From Streptomyces camelliae (GTDB lineage: Bacteria; Actinomycetota; Actinomycetes; Streptomycetales; Streptomycetaceae), in the NCBI RefSeq assembly GCF_027625935.1, contig NZ_CP115300.1, forward strand, positions 3,472,001-3,536,000: DNA of 64,000 nucleotides, written 5' to 3'. Shown piece after piece: positions 1 through 10,000 of this stretch. Every line of letters starts with the position of its first letter. Position 1 is the first letter of the stretch. Below the pieces are notes generated by a model that searched no databases, was not told where the DNA came from, and saw nothing but the letters and a program-made list of their open reading frames with translations. The translations under genes and the position numbers were made by a program.

Positions 1-418
1 CGGTCCAGTACTGCCAGCCGGCCGTCGTGTCGTGCCGGAACAGCGTGACGTTCGCGTCGGGGGTCGTGGTCTTGTACCAGAGGCCCAGGTCGTACTGCTT
101 GCCGACGGTCACGACCGGCGCGCAGTCGGTGGACTCGGTGATCATCGCCTTGCGGTCGCCGTCGACCCGGCGGGTCAGCGTGACCTTCATGGCCTTGGTC
201 CCGGAGTGCGCGTCCGAGGTCGTCTCGAAGGTGAAGTCGTTGTCGCCCCAGCCGGACTTCTCCCAGCAGTACGGCATGTCGTTCGTGCCGGCGGTCTCGA
301 AGCCGGGGTTCTTGATCAGGTTGGCGGCCTCGGCCGGCTGGGGTGCGGTCAGAAGCAGACCGGCGGTCAGGGCGCCCACCCCGGCCAGCGCGGTCCGTCT
401 GCGGTACTTACGGCTCAC
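1..418 (-). CDS. secreted protein with N-terminal carbohydrate-binding-like module (3' end outside window)
   Basis: The GTG start at 418 overlaps the stop of the upstream glycosyltransferase gene as GTGA, so translation is probably coupled. The N-terminus is a signal peptide: a basic MSRKYRRR, a hydrophobic core and a cleavage region near residues 30-33 (EAA|NL). The next ~100 residues begin NLIKNPGFE and contain a YDLGLWYKT stretch, the pattern of CBM4/9-like jelly-roll modules. About 139 residues are visible and any catalytic domain lies off the edge. As the last visible gene of a glycosyltransferase operon, it is probably exported to act on, or bind, the glycan made by its neighbours. That role is inferred from context. 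Confidence 0.75.
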   Translation of the reverse strand, partial: MSRKYRRRTALAGVGALTAGLLLTAPQPAEAANLIKNPGFETAGTNDMPYCWEKSGWGDNDFTFETTSDAHSGTKAMKVTLTRRVDGDRKAMITESTDCAPVVTVGKQYDLGLWYKTTTPDANVTLFRHDTTAGWQYWT

Positions 419-1584
419 ACGGCTCTCCTTGCTCGGCTCCCCCGGCGACGGGGGAGATAGACCAGCGCTTCGGTCCCGGCGAAGCGCAGGACGAACGTCA
501 TGACCAGCGCGAGCGCGGTCGCGGCCAGGGCGCCCATGCCGAACCGGTCGACGAGCAGCGCGATCAGCGGGATCCGCAGCACGAGGTCGGCGTTGGCGAG
601 CAGCGCGAACCGGCCGAGCCGGTCCCACCAGCGGCGGTGCGCGCGCCGGTCACGGAACAGCAGCTGCTCGATGAGCAGGAAGTTCCAGGCGACGCCCAGT
701 TGGTTGGCGAGGATCTCGGCGAGCACGTAGTGCAGGCCGAGCCCCGTCAGGGCGGCGAGGCCCACCAGATTGGGCACGAAGCCGCTCGCCCCGATCAGCC
801 CGAAGCCGATCATGCGGGCGACCGGGGACGCGGTGCGCAGGCCCGCCAGGTGGCGCAGGAAGCGGAAGCCTTCCCGCGCCGTGGACTTGGACTCGCCCGC
901 GTACCGGTCCTGGAAGACGAACGGCACCTCGGCGACCTGCCGGGGCCGGCTGCGCACGGCCAGCTCCAGCAGGATCTTGTAGCCGAGCGGCTTCAGCGCA
1001 TCGGCCGTGACCACGCTGCGCCGGATGGCGAAGAAGCCGCTCATCGGATCGCTGATGCCGTGCAGCCGGCGCGGGAAGAGGGCCTTGGCGAGCCAGGTCG
1101 CACCGCGCGAGACGGCGACCCGGTAGCCACCGGCGAGCCCGGCCCGGCTGCCGCCCGCGATGTACCGGGAGGCGACGACCAGTCCGGCGTTCGTACGCTC
1201 CCCGGTGGCGATCAACTCCGGTACCAGGGACGGCGGATGCTGGCAGTCGCCGTCCATGACGACGATCCACTCCGAGCCCGCCGCCTTCAGCCCCTCGACC
1301 ACCGCCCCGCCGAGCCCGCCGACGGGTTCCTCGCGGTGCAGTACGGCCACCGGGTACGGGCAGTCCTCGGCGGCCTCGCGGATGACCTCGGGTGTGTCGT
1401 CGGTGGAGTCGTCCACGAAGAGGACCTCGCACGGCATCCGCTCGGGCACCGACTCGGTGATGTGGTGCAGCAGTTGACGGATGTTCGCGGACTCGTTGAA
1501 GGTCGGTACGACGAGGGTGACGGCGCCGGGTTCAGGTATCTCGACGGCGTCGAGGCCGGGTACGGGCGCGGTGTACTCGCTCAT
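415..1584 (-). CDS. family 2 glycosyltransferase fused to a GtrA-like membrane domain
   Basis: This 389-residue protein starts at the ATG at 1584, which overlaps the upstream stop as ATGA. Residues ~20-240 are a GT-A fold of the dolichyl-phosphate mannose/glucose synthase type, with VPTFNES near the start, the nucleotide-binding FVDDSTDD and the metal-binding MDGDCQHP. Residues ~255-380 form four hydrophobic helices matching GtrA proteins, which move polyprenyl-linked sugars across the membrane. The predicted role is to make and possibly flip a polyprenyl-phosphate sugar used as donor by the membrane glycosyltransferase encoded next door. The sugar cannot be read from the sequence. Confidence 0.9.
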   Translation of the reverse strand: MSEYTAPVPGLDAVEIPEPGAVTLVVPTFNESANIRQLLHHITESVPERMPCEVLFVDDSTDDTPEVIREAAEDCPYPVAVLHREEPVGGLGGAVVEGLKAAGSEWIVVMDGDCQHPPSLVPELIATGERTNAGLVVASRYIAGGSRAGLAGGYRVAVSRGATWLAKALFPRRLHGISDPMSGFFAIRRSVVTADALKPLGYKILLELAVRSRPRQVAEVPFVFQDRYAGESKSTAREGFRFLRHLAGLRTASPVARMIGFGLIGASGFVPNLVGLAALTGLGLHYVLAEILANQLGVAWNFLLIEQLLFRDRRAHRRWWDRLGRFALLANADLVLRIPLIALLVDRFGMGALAATALALVMTFVLRFAGTEALVYLPRRRGSRARRAV

Positions 1585-3227
1585 CGGGCACTCCCGGTGG
1601 CCTGGATCTGCCGGATCTCGACGCGGTCCTCTCCGGTGCCGAAGGTGGCGACCGGCGCGGAGTGCTGGATGGCGGCCCTGACATTGGGCAGGTCCTTGGC
1701 GTCGCGGCGGACGGTCGGCGAGGCGACGACGTAGTCGATGTCCCGCCAGCCGTGCGGCATGGTCTTCGTGACGGCCGGGTCGAGGTCGGCCTTGTAGAAC
1801 CAGATGGCGCCGAGTCCGGGCCGGTATCCGGCGTGTACGAGGTCCAGCCAGAGGGCGTCGTCGACGAGGACGCGGGTGTCCTTCGGGTCCGCGACCTTCG
1901 TGCTGAGCCAGTGGGAGGCCTGCCGGTAGGGCTTGTTGGCGTCGGCGGTGACGGCGGTGCGGTCGCCGTCGTACCAGTGCGGTACGACGTAGGCGCCGGC
2001 GGCGAGCGCGAGCACGGCGGCGAGCGCGTACCGGCCGCCGGTGACGTACCGCTTCTCGCTCTCGGCCCGCCACCGGCGCAGCACCGCGTGCGCGACGGAG
2101 GCGGCGGCGCCGGCCAGTACCAGGGCGAGGAAGGGCAGGGCGCCGATGACGTACATGGCGGGCAGATAGCCGTTCGGCCTGAGGGCTACGACGGCCAGGA
2201 TGGCCACGGTCAAGGACGGTCCGGCGAGCGCGCGGGCGGTGACCGACCAGCGCCAGGTGACCAGCAGGAGCAGGGCGCCGACGAGGCCGCCGAGGGGCAG
2301 GACCCGGTCGTAGTAGAGCCAGGAGTGCAGCACGCCGTACGAGCCGGAGCCCTGGTCGAGGATGAAGCCGGACCCGGGCCGGGACATCTGGTAGGTGATG
2401 CCGTCCCACAGGGAGACGTGTCCGGCGCCCGGGAACAGCTCGCCCTTGAGCAGCGCGAACAGCGGGTACGAGAAGCCGATCAGGGCGCAGGCGGTGACGG
2501 CTCCGGTGAGGGCGAACTTGCGGGTGTCGCGGTGGCTGTGCCGCCACATGGTGACGAGCAGGGCGGGCAGGACGACGAGCATCGTCTCCTTGGTGAGCAC
2601 GCCCGCGGCGGCGGCGAGGCCCGCGCCGAAGTGGTGCCAGAGGTGGCGGCTGGGCGAGGCGGCGAGGCAGAACGCCAGCAGCAGCCACATCACGGCGATG
2701 TTGTCGAGGAAGATCTCCCGGCTGAGGACGACCGCGAGCGGGGACAGCCCGAACAGGGCCATGCCAAGTCCGGCGGCCCAGCGCGGCAGGGAGAGGCGGC
2801 GGCCGAGGACGTAGACGAGGACCGCGCTGACGCCGCTGATCAGCAGCATGGCGAGGCGCATGGTGCCGACGGTCATGGAGCCGGGGCTGAGCTTCGAGGG
2901 GAGCCAGCTGAGCAGGGCTATCTGGATCCAGCCGAGCGGCGGGTGGTCGTACCAGTAGGTGTAGTGGGCAAGTCCCCGGCCCTGCTGGACGGCCCAGGCC
3001 TGGGCGAGGTAGGTGCCCTCGTCGTCGCTGAGGGTCGGGTAGTCGGCGATGTTCCAGCCCTGGACGACGAGGATCGCCACGAGCAGCGCACCGCAGAGCA
3101 GCAGGTCGGGGCGGGAGGACCGGAGTCGTACCGGAGGCTGCGTTCGACCGGTCGAACGTGTCGTGGGCGCAGCCTGGCGCTGCGCGGGGACCGTCGCTGC
3201 GGTCACCGCGGGAAGGGTGGAGGTCAC
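1581..3227 (-). CDS. polytopic membrane glycosyltransferase, ArnT/PMT (GT39/GT83) type
   Basis: This 548-residue protein starts at the GTG at 3227, overlapping the preceding gene's stop as GTGA. About eleven hydrophobic segments follow a short cytoplasmic tail. The first extracytoplasmic loop carries LSDDEGTYLAQAWA, the acidic motif expected for GT-C enzymes that use polyprenyl-phosphate sugars. The C-terminal ~150 residues are soluble and probably extracytoplasmic. With the GT2-GtrA protein downstream it forms a donor-plus-transferase pair. A longer upstream start would bury the GTGA overlap in an Arg-rich, shadow-like leader and was not used. The acceptor is unknown. Confidence 0.88.
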   Translation of the reverse strand: MTSTLPAVTAATVPAQRQAAPTTRSTGRTQPPVRLRSSRPDLLLCGALLVAILVVQGWNIADYPTLSDDEGTYLAQAWAVQQGRGLAHYTYWYDHPPLGWIQIALLSWLPSKLSPGSMTVGTMRLAMLLISGVSAVLVYVLGRRLSLPRWAAGLGMALFGLSPLAVVLSREIFLDNIAVMWLLLAFCLAASPSRHLWHHFGAGLAAAAGVLTKETMLVVLPALLVTMWRHSHRDTRKFALTGAVTACALIGFSYPLFALLKGELFPGAGHVSLWDGITYQMSRPGSGFILDQGSGSYGVLHSWLYYDRVLPLGGLVGALLLLVTWRWSVTARALAGPSLTVAILAVVALRPNGYLPAMYVIGALPFLALVLAGAAASVAHAVLRRWRAESEKRYVTGGRYALAAVLALAAGAYVVPHWYDGDRTAVTADANKPYRQASHWLSTKVADPKDTRVLVDDALWLDLVHAGYRPGLGAIWFYKADLDPAVTKTMPHGWRDIDYVVASPTVRRDAKDLPNVRAAIQHSAPVATFGTGEDRVEIRQIQATGSAR

Positions 3228-4492
3228 GCAGGAACGTCCTCTCGGATCGTCTCGGCCGCGGTGAGGTGCGCGCCGACGTGCGAGGTCAACTCCCAGTCGT
3301 TGCGGCCGCGTTGCTCGCGCCACACGGCGCGGATCGCGGCACCGGCGAGGAGGACCTGATAGAAGGGGCCGCCCACGATGAGCTTGGCGTAGTGGGCGAA
3401 GCGGACCCTGAGTCCGTACTGGACGCCGAAGTCATGCAGCCCGACCACCTCGAAGACGAAGGTGACGACGGCGGTGACCAGCGGCAGGAAGGTGAGGAAG
3501 GCGACGCCGACGGGGACGTCGAGGAAGAGCGCGACGGCCGCGTTCAGCGGGATGATCACCCCGGAGAAGGCCTGCATGAACGGGGTCATCAGGGTGTACC
3601 GGGCGAGCAACCGCTGCCCGAATCCCGGCAGTTGGCGCCAGTCCTTCTTCCGGTAGACCTGGAGGAAGCCCTGGTTCCAGCGGGTGCGCTGCTTGAGCAG
3701 CGACATGAGCGAGCCCGGTGTCTCCTCGCGGGTGACCATGTCGGAGTCGTAGGCGACGACGACCTTCTTGCCGACGGACGACAGCCGGACACCCAGGTCG
3801 CAGTCCTCGGCGAGGCAGTCGGGGTCCCAGCCGTCGGCCGCCCGCAGCACGTCCGTCCGGACGAAGACGGTGTTGCCGCCGAGCGGGATGAACCCCTTCT
3901 GCGCGTGCAGATGCAGCCGGGAGCGGAACCAGAAGAAGTACTCCAGGCAGTTGCGCAGGCTGTACCAGCTGGAGTGGAAGTTGATGAGCTGGACGCCGCC
4001 CTGGACGACGTCCGCGTCGGTCGTGCGGAAGGCGTGGTCGACGTGCGCGAGCAGCTCCGGATGGACCTGGTCCTCGGCGTCGAAGACCCCGACGACGTCA
4101 CCGCGGCAGTGCGGCAGCGCCGTGTTCATGGCCTTGGGCTTGTTCTTCTTCTCGTGGGTGTCGACGACGACCCGGACGCGCTTGTCGCGCTCGGCGGCCG
4201 CGCGGGCCACCTCACTCGTCTCCGGGTCGTCGTGGCCGACGATCACGATGATCTCGAAGTCGGCGTGTGTGGACTCCAGCAGCCGCTGGATGGTGTGGTC
4301 GAGCACCGCCTGTTCATGGCGGGCCGGCACCAGCAGCGAGAACGACAGGTGTTCGGCGCCGTCCGGTCTGCCGAACCGGGTGGAGGCCAGCACCTCGGGC
4401 GTACGCCACGCGTGCATCTGCCACCACAGAGTGAAGGCCGCCATCCAGAAAAGGGCAAGCGAAACGGCAGCGATGAAGAAAGACGTCAGCAA
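3224..4492 (-). CDS. membrane-bound processive-type family 2 glycosyltransferase
   Basis: This 422-residue protein resembles cellulose, hyaluronan and poly-GlcNAc synthases. An N-terminal membrane helix is followed by the GT-A domain with VPARHEQ, FDAEDQ, an EDCD acid and QRTRW (the QxxRW motif of processive enzymes). Three further hydrophobic stretches follow in the C-terminal third. I chose the TTG at 4492 because a GGGGGG Shine-Dalgarno lies about 5 nt upstream. The GTG at 4531 has no ribosome site and adds a non-hydrophobic leader. As first gene of the operon it probably makes the main polymer. The donor sugar is not predictable here. Confidence 0.88.
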   Translation of the reverse strand: MLTSFFIAAVSLALFWMAAFTLWWQMHAWRTPEVLASTRFGRPDGAEHLSFSLLVPARHEQAVLDHTIQRLLESTHADFEIIVIVGHDDPETSEVARAAAERDKRVRVVVDTHEKKNKPKAMNTALPHCRGDVVGVFDAEDQVHPELLAHVDHAFRTTDADVVQGGVQLINFHSSWYSLRNCLEYFFWFRSRLHLHAQKGFIPLGGNTVFVRTDVLRAADGWDPDCLAEDCDLGVRLSSVGKKVVVAYDSDMVTREETPGSLMSLLKQRTRWNQGFLQVYRKKDWRQLPGFGQRLLARYTLMTPFMQAFSGVIIPLNAAVALFLDVPVGVAFLTFLPLVTAVVTFVFEVVGLHDFGVQYGLRVRFAHYAKLIVGGPFYQVLLAGAAIRAVWREQRGRNDWELTSHVGAHLTAAETIREDVPA

Positions 4493-4736
4493 AAGATCCC
4501 CCCAGATCCCCCTGAAACCCCCTGTGCACACAACGGTCGGTCATCACCGGTCACCCGTTGTGTCGATGTGGAGAGCGTAGGTGGGATCTGTGAAGTCTGG
4601 GAGGTCTTCCGATAAAGAGCTTGTTTCGGAATGGGGGGAGGGAAGCGGCGAGAAGGGGTGGGAAGCGGTATCTATCCGAACACCTGCTCACATCCGGACA
4701 CTTCGGCACAACCGCTTTCCACTGCGTTTCGGCTGA
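4493..4736. promoter_or_regulatory. spacer with inverted repeat upstream of the glycosyltransferase operon
   Basis: This 244-bp spacer must hold the promoter of the minus-strand glycosyltransferase operon. ACAACGG at 4530-4536 and CCGTTGT at 4555-4561 form 7-bp arms separated by 18 bp, about 40-70 bp upstream of the TTG start, a reasonable operator position. No convincing -10/-35 pair was assigned. Confidence 0.35.
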
Positions 4737-6770
4737 TCAGCGCCGGTTCAAGGCCGCCCGCAGCCGTTCCGGATCCGTCGTCGGGGCGTCGCACGTGAAG
4801 TTACGGCAGACGTAAACCGCAGGTTGACCGGCCACCAGCGAGCGGCCGGAAAGCAGCGGGAACTCATCGCTCTCCGGAGCCCCGACGGCCACGACGGCCC
4901 CGGGGGCCGTCCCCAGAAGTGCCGTGCGGTGCAGGGCGGTTGTCTCCTTGTCGGCCGGTGAGGTGCCGACGACGGCGATCTCCTTCGGTCCGTCGAGGAG
5001 GGCCTCGGCGACGGCGAGCCCCCAGCCGATGAACCGCGGTACGCGCGGCCCGAGCGTGGTGACGACACCCAGCGCCCGCTCGGCCGCCGTCCGGTGCGCC
5101 TCCGAACCGGTGTGCGCGGCATAGCCGAGCAGGGCACCGGCCGCCGCGGTCCATCCCGACGGGGTGGCGTTGTCGGTGGGGTCCTGCGGCCGGCGGATGA
5201 GCCGCTCGGCGTCGGCGGCGGTGTCGTAGAGCGCGCCACTCCCCGGGTCGGCGAACCGGGTGAGCACATGGTCGAGGAGCAGTCCGGCGAAGTCGAGCCA
5301 GACGCCCTCCCCCGTCACGGAGGCGAGCGCGAGGAAGCCCTCGGCGACGTCGCCGTAGTCCTCCAGCACCCCGGTGTTGGGGCCGACGCGGCCGTCCTTG
5401 CTGGTGCGGGCGAGCCGGGCGTGCTCGTCGAGGTGCACGCGCACGAGGAGGTCGGCGGCACCGAGGGCGGTCTCGATCAGGTCGGGACGGTCGAAGTAGG
5501 CGCCGGTCTCGGCGAGCGCGGCGATCGCGAGCCCGTTCCAGGCGGCGACGACCTTGTCGTCCCGGCCGGGGGCAGGGCGTCCGGCGCGCTCGGCGAGAAG
5601 CCGGGTGCGCATGGAGTCGACCTTCTCGGCGTCGAAGACACCTTCCGTCTGCGGCAGTTGGAGAACGGACTGCCCGTGCTCGAAGGTGCCCTCGTCGGTC
5701 ACCCCGAAGTACTGGGCGGCGAGGTCGCCGTCCGCGTCCCCGAGGGCGGCGCGCAGCTGCTCGGGCGTCCAGACGTAGTACGCCCCCTCGACGTGCCGCC
5801 CACTGCCGTCGTCACTGTCGGCATCGAGCGCGGAGGCGAACCCGCCCTCGTCCGTGCGCAGTTCACGGACCAGGAAGTCCGCGGTCTCCAGCGCGACGCG
5901 CCGGGCGAGGTCCGAGCCGGTGGCCCGCCAGAGATGGGCGTACACGCGGCACAGCAGCGCGTTGTCGTACAGCATCTTCTCGAAATGCGGCACGACCCAG
6001 TCACGGTCGACGGAGTAACGGGCGAACCCGCCGCCCAGCTGGTCGTAGATCCCGCCCCGGGCCATGCGCTCGCAGGTGTCCTGGGCCATCTGGAGGGCGC
6101 CCTCGGAGCCGGTGCGCGCGTGGTGGCGCAGCAGGAACTCCAGGACCATCGACGGCGGGAACTTCGGCGCCCCGCCGAATCCGCCGCGCTGCGGGTCGTA
6201 CTCCCGGGTGAGACCGAGCAGGGCCTGGGCGAGTTCCTCCTCGCCGGGCACGCGGTCGCCCTGGTGGCTGATCTCCCGCTGGGCGAGGTCGCGCACGATC
6301 TTCCCGGCGACCTCGCCGACCTCGTCGCGCCGGGTGTCCCAGGCCTGCCGGACACCCTCCAGCACCTGCCGGAAGGAGGGCATGCCGTGCCGGGGCGCGG
6401 GCGGGAAGTAGGTCCCGAAGTAGAAGGGTTCGGCGTCCGGGGTGAGGAACACGGTCATGGGCCAGCCGCCCTGGCCGGTGGCGGCCTGGACGGCCTCCAT
6501 GTAGACGGCGTCGACGTCGGGGCGCTCCTCGCGGTCGACCTTGACGCTGACGAAGTGCTCGTTGAGGTAGTCGGCGGTGGCCTGGTCCTCGAAGGACTCG
6601 TGAGCCATGACATGGCACCAGTGGCAGCTGGAGTACCCGACGCTCAGCAGGACGGGTTTGCCGGCCTCGCGGGCCTCGGCGAAGGCCTCGGCCGACCAGG
6701 GCCACCAGTCGACGGGGTTGTCGGCGTGCTGGAGGAGGTACGGGGACGTCTCATGCGCCAGTCGGTTCAC
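4737..6770 (-). CDS. thioredoxin-domain protein of the DUF255/YyaL (SPATA20-like) family
   Basis: This 677-residue protein has the GTG start at 6770 and reads [20 protein letters not shown], the usual opening of the family. Residues ~1-165 are the thioredoxin-like DUF255 domain with the redox pair in SSCHWCHVM. The remainder is an alpha/alpha-barrel like that of N-acylglucosamine epimerases, including [10 protein letters not shown] and [10 protein letters not shown]. Length matches the family. The physiological substrate is not established, and a cytoplasmic redox or carbohydrate-related role is only inferred. It appears monocistronic. Confidence 0.92.
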   Translation of the reverse strand: MNRLAHETSPYLLQHADNPVDWWPWSAEAFAEAREAGKPVLLSVGYSSCHWCHVMAHESFEDQATADYLNEHFVSVKVDREERPDVDAVYMEAVQAATGQGGWPMTVFLTPDAEPFYFGTYFPPAPRHGMPSFRQVLEGVRQAWDTRRDEVGEVAGKIVRDLAQREISHQGDRVPGEEELAQALLGLTREYDPQRGGFGGAPKFPPSMVLEFLLRHHARTGSEGALQMAQDTCERMARGGIYDQLGGGFARYSVDRDWVVPHFEKMLYDNALLCRVYAHLWRATGSDLARRVALETADFLVRELRTDEGGFASALDADSDDGSGRHVEGAYYVWTPEQLRAALGDADGDLAAQYFGVTDEGTFEHGQSVLQLPQTEGVFDAEKVDSMRTRLLAERAGRPAPGRDDKVVAAWNGLAIAALAETGAYFDRPDLIETALGAADLLVRVHLDEHARLARTSKDGRVGPNTGVLEDYGDVAEGFLALASVTGEGVWLDFAGLLLDHVLTRFADPGSGALYDTAADAERLIRRPQDPTDNATPSGWTAAAGALLGYAAHTGSEAHRTAAERALGVVTTLGPRVPRFIGWGLAVAEALLDGPKEIAVVGTSPADKETTALHRTALLGTAPGAVVAVGAPESDEFPLLSGRSLVAGQPAVYVCRNFTCDAPTTDPERLRAALNRR

Positions 6771-7021
6771 CGTTCCACTCTCCCACGGGCCCGGAGGCGG
6801 CGGAGAAACCGGTCATCACCGGGCGTGCCCGTCGCACACCTCCTCGCGCGCCTGCCCGCACCGGCCGGGCAGGGCGTGGTGGTCCCGCAGGAGCGCGAGC
6901 GGTTTCACCGGAGTGTTGGCACGAAATCCTCACCGGTCCGCTGATCGTCGCACCCTCGCCATCTGGTCCGGCTCGAAGGACACTCGTAAGCCAAGGACGT
7001 TGCCGCCGGAGGGGACTGGAC
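6771..7021. other. divergent spacer with a GC hairpin
   Basis: This 251-bp spacer separates the divergent DUF255 and STAND NTPase genes, so it must hold both promoters. CTGCCCG at 6852-6858 and CGGGCAG at 6866-6872 can form a hairpin with a 7-nt loop. The plus-strand gene has a clear GGAGGGG ribosome site before its ATG. No confident promoter boxes were seen. Confidence 0.35.
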
Positions 7022-10000
7022 ATGCGGGAGAGCCATCGGGCGGAGGCCGAGCGGCTGCTGGTGCGGGCCGTGGAGGAGGAGGTGCGCCGCTCGGGCGGAC
7101 GGGTCGACGGGCAGGTGCTGCTGTCGCGGGCGCGCGGTGAGCTGGACGCGATGGCCGGGTCGGCCGGCGAGGAGTACGAGGCGTACACCCGCGCACTGGA
7201 CGAGGCCGAGGCGGGCCGGCTGACCTTCGGGCAGCGCTACGCCCGCGACGGCGCCGGGACAGCCCTGCTGGCGGCGGCCGTCGCCGCGGTCGCCGCGGCG
7301 GTGGCCGACCTCTCCCTGGGCACCGGTACGGGTACGGCGGTCGGTGCGGGCGTGGCCGCCGGGGCGGTCGGGGCCGCCGCGACCGTGGTGAAGGTGGCCG
7401 GTACCCATCTGCCGGCCGCCCATCACCGGGCCGGCGCCGCGGGCCAGCCCGGCGGTGCGGAGCAGTTACGGCTGCAGTGGCTGACCGCGCTGGAGGTGCG
7501 GGGCATCCGCCCCTTCCTCGACCAGCAGCGGATGCTCAGCGCCTCCACGGGCCCGAAGAAGACCGCGAGCCCCACCCTGCGCGGCGCCGACAAGAGCGCG
7601 GCGGCCCGCAGACGCACGGTGCTGGAGCAGTCGTTCGGCCAGCTGCCCGAGCCGGACGGCCGGTTCTCGGGACGCCGGGCTGAGCTGGCCCGCATCAGAC
7701 AGTGGGCGCAGGCCGCGCGGGCGGCCACCGAGACCCGGCCGACGGTGGTCGTCCTGCACGGCGAACCCGGCTCCGGCCGGACCACGCTCGCGGTGCGCGC
7801 GGCACACGATCTGCGCGACCACTTCCGCGGCGCGGTGGTCGTGGACCTGCGCGGCGGCGGCCGGGAGGAGACCCCGCTGCCCACCCGCGACGCCCTGCTG
7901 CATCTGCTCAACCGGCTCGGCGCACCCCGCGAACAGCTGCTGTTCCGGGAGCGCTCCTCCCCCGACCAGCAGCTCAAGCGGCTCGCCGAGCTGTATCACC
8001 AGCAGCTGACCGGTCTGCCCGTGACGATCGTGCTGGACGACGCCTCGGACCCGGAACAGGTGCGGGCGCTGGTGCCCGAACGCTCCGACAGCCTGGTCCT
8101 GGTCACCGCCCGCACGGCCCTCGACCTGCCCGCGGACCTGCCGGCCTGGGTGCACCACCTGCCGGTCGAGGCACTGGACGCGGCGGGCGCCGAGGAACTG
8201 CTGAGCGCCGCCGCCGAAGACACGTCCGGCCCGTACGACGCCGAGTCCGCCGAACGGATCCGGGACCTGTGCGGCGGACTGCCGCTGGCCCTGCGGATCG
8301 CGGGCTCCGCACTCGGCCCCCGCTCACCCCGGCAACTGGCGGCGGACCTGAGCGCGTACGGCCCGGTGGAGCCGGTGGAGCGCGCCCTGTGGCTGCGCTA
8401 CACCGACCAGCCGGAGCTCTCCCGCCGGCTGCTGCGCAGGCTCGCGCTCGCCGGGCGGGCCTCCCTCGGCGCGGCGGCGGCCGCCGCCCTGCTCGGCACG
8501 GACGAGGCCGAGGCCACCCGGCACCTCGTCGCCCTCGCCCGCGCCGGACTGCTCGACCACGTCCGCGGCAACCGCTACCGGCTGCACAGCCTGGTGCGTG
8601 CCTTCGCCCAGGCCAGGCTGCTGGACGAGGAGGACCCGGCCGAGCGCACGGCGGCCCAGGAACGGCTGATCGTGAACTACGCGGACCTGGCCGACTCCGT
8701 ACTGCGCCTGGTCGACGGGAACATGTCGACGCGCTCGCACCAGTTCGGCCCGCACGGCTTCACCTCGCTCGACGAGGCGCTGCGGTGGCTGGACGACGAG
8801 TCCAGCTTCATCACGGCGACCCTGCGCCAGGCGGAAGGCGTGAACCAGGCGGCGGTGCTGAACCTGCTGGGCGCGCTGTGCGACTACTGCCTGCTGCGCG
8901 GCGACCTGTACCGGCTCGGCGAGATCAGCGAGCTGGCGCAGGCCGTGGACCAGGGGCTGCTGGTGCGCTCGGTGCAGTGGCGCACCGGTATCGCGGCCCG
9001 GCAGCTGGGCGAGCTGGACAAGGCACGCACCACGCTGGCCTCGGTGGTGGACCTGTACCGGGAGGCCCACCACGACGCCGGTGCGGCTCGCGCCCTGTGC
9101 TCGCTCGGCATCACCCTGCACCACCAGGGCCAGCTCACCGAGGCCGCCGCCAAACTCCAGGAGGCGCTGGATCTGCAGGCGGCACCGGAGCTGGCGACCG
9201 ACCGGGCCTGGACGATGCACGCTCTGGCGGCCGTCCAGCGCGACCGGGCCCGGCTGTCGGAGGCGCTGGAGCTGCTCACCCGCTCCCTGGTCCTGCACCA
9301 CGAGGGCGGCTCGGTGCACGGCGAGGCCTGGGCGCACTTCCAGCTCGGCCAGCTGGCGCTGCGGATGGGCGACGTACCGCGCGCGGAGACGGAGCTGCGG
9401 GCCGCCCTGGAGCGGTACGGCCGCACGCACGACGCGCGCGGCGAGGCGTGGGCGCTGACCCAGCTGGCCCGCGCCCGCCTGGTGGACGGCGACCCCGCGC
9501 CGGCCGTGGAGGGCCTCAGGCAGGCGGCCGCCCGGCACCGGGAGAACGAGGACGCGCGCGGCGAGGCCTGGACGCTGTACTACCTGGGCCAGGCGCTGGA
9601 GGAGTCCGGGGAGCTGGATCCGTCGGTCCGCGCCCTCGAACGGTCCCGCACGATGTTCTCCCGGATGCGCGACGTCTACGGCCTGGCCTGCGCCCGGCAC
9701 CACTCGGCCCGGGTCACCCGCGACCAGCGGGCCGCGCAGACCGGTTCGCTGCGCAACTCCGGCTTCGCCCGGCAGCTCCTCGTGGACGCCCGCGCCGACT
9801 TCCAGCGCATCGGCGTCGCCCACGGCGAGGCGTGGACCTGCCTGGAGCTGGCCGTGGTCGACGCGGGCAATGCGCGCACGCAAGCGGCGCTGGCCCTGTG
9901 CGACGAGGCACGCGATCTGTTCGCCTCCTACGGCGACCTGCGCGGCGAGGACTGGGCCCGCTTCCTGCGCTGCACCCTGCTGCCGTACGCGGCGCCGGGC

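Noticed and set aside
343..1734. Long plus-strand open frame of 463 codons opposite the glycosyltransferase
   Set aside because: Asp/Gly/Arg/Gln-rich composition without motifs. It lies antisense to a gene with full family motifs and is a typical GC-rich shadow.
5094..6944. 616-codon plus-strand frame opposite the DUF255 gene
   Set aside because: Antisense to a well-supported gene; low-complexity Val/Gly/Glu text with no domain.
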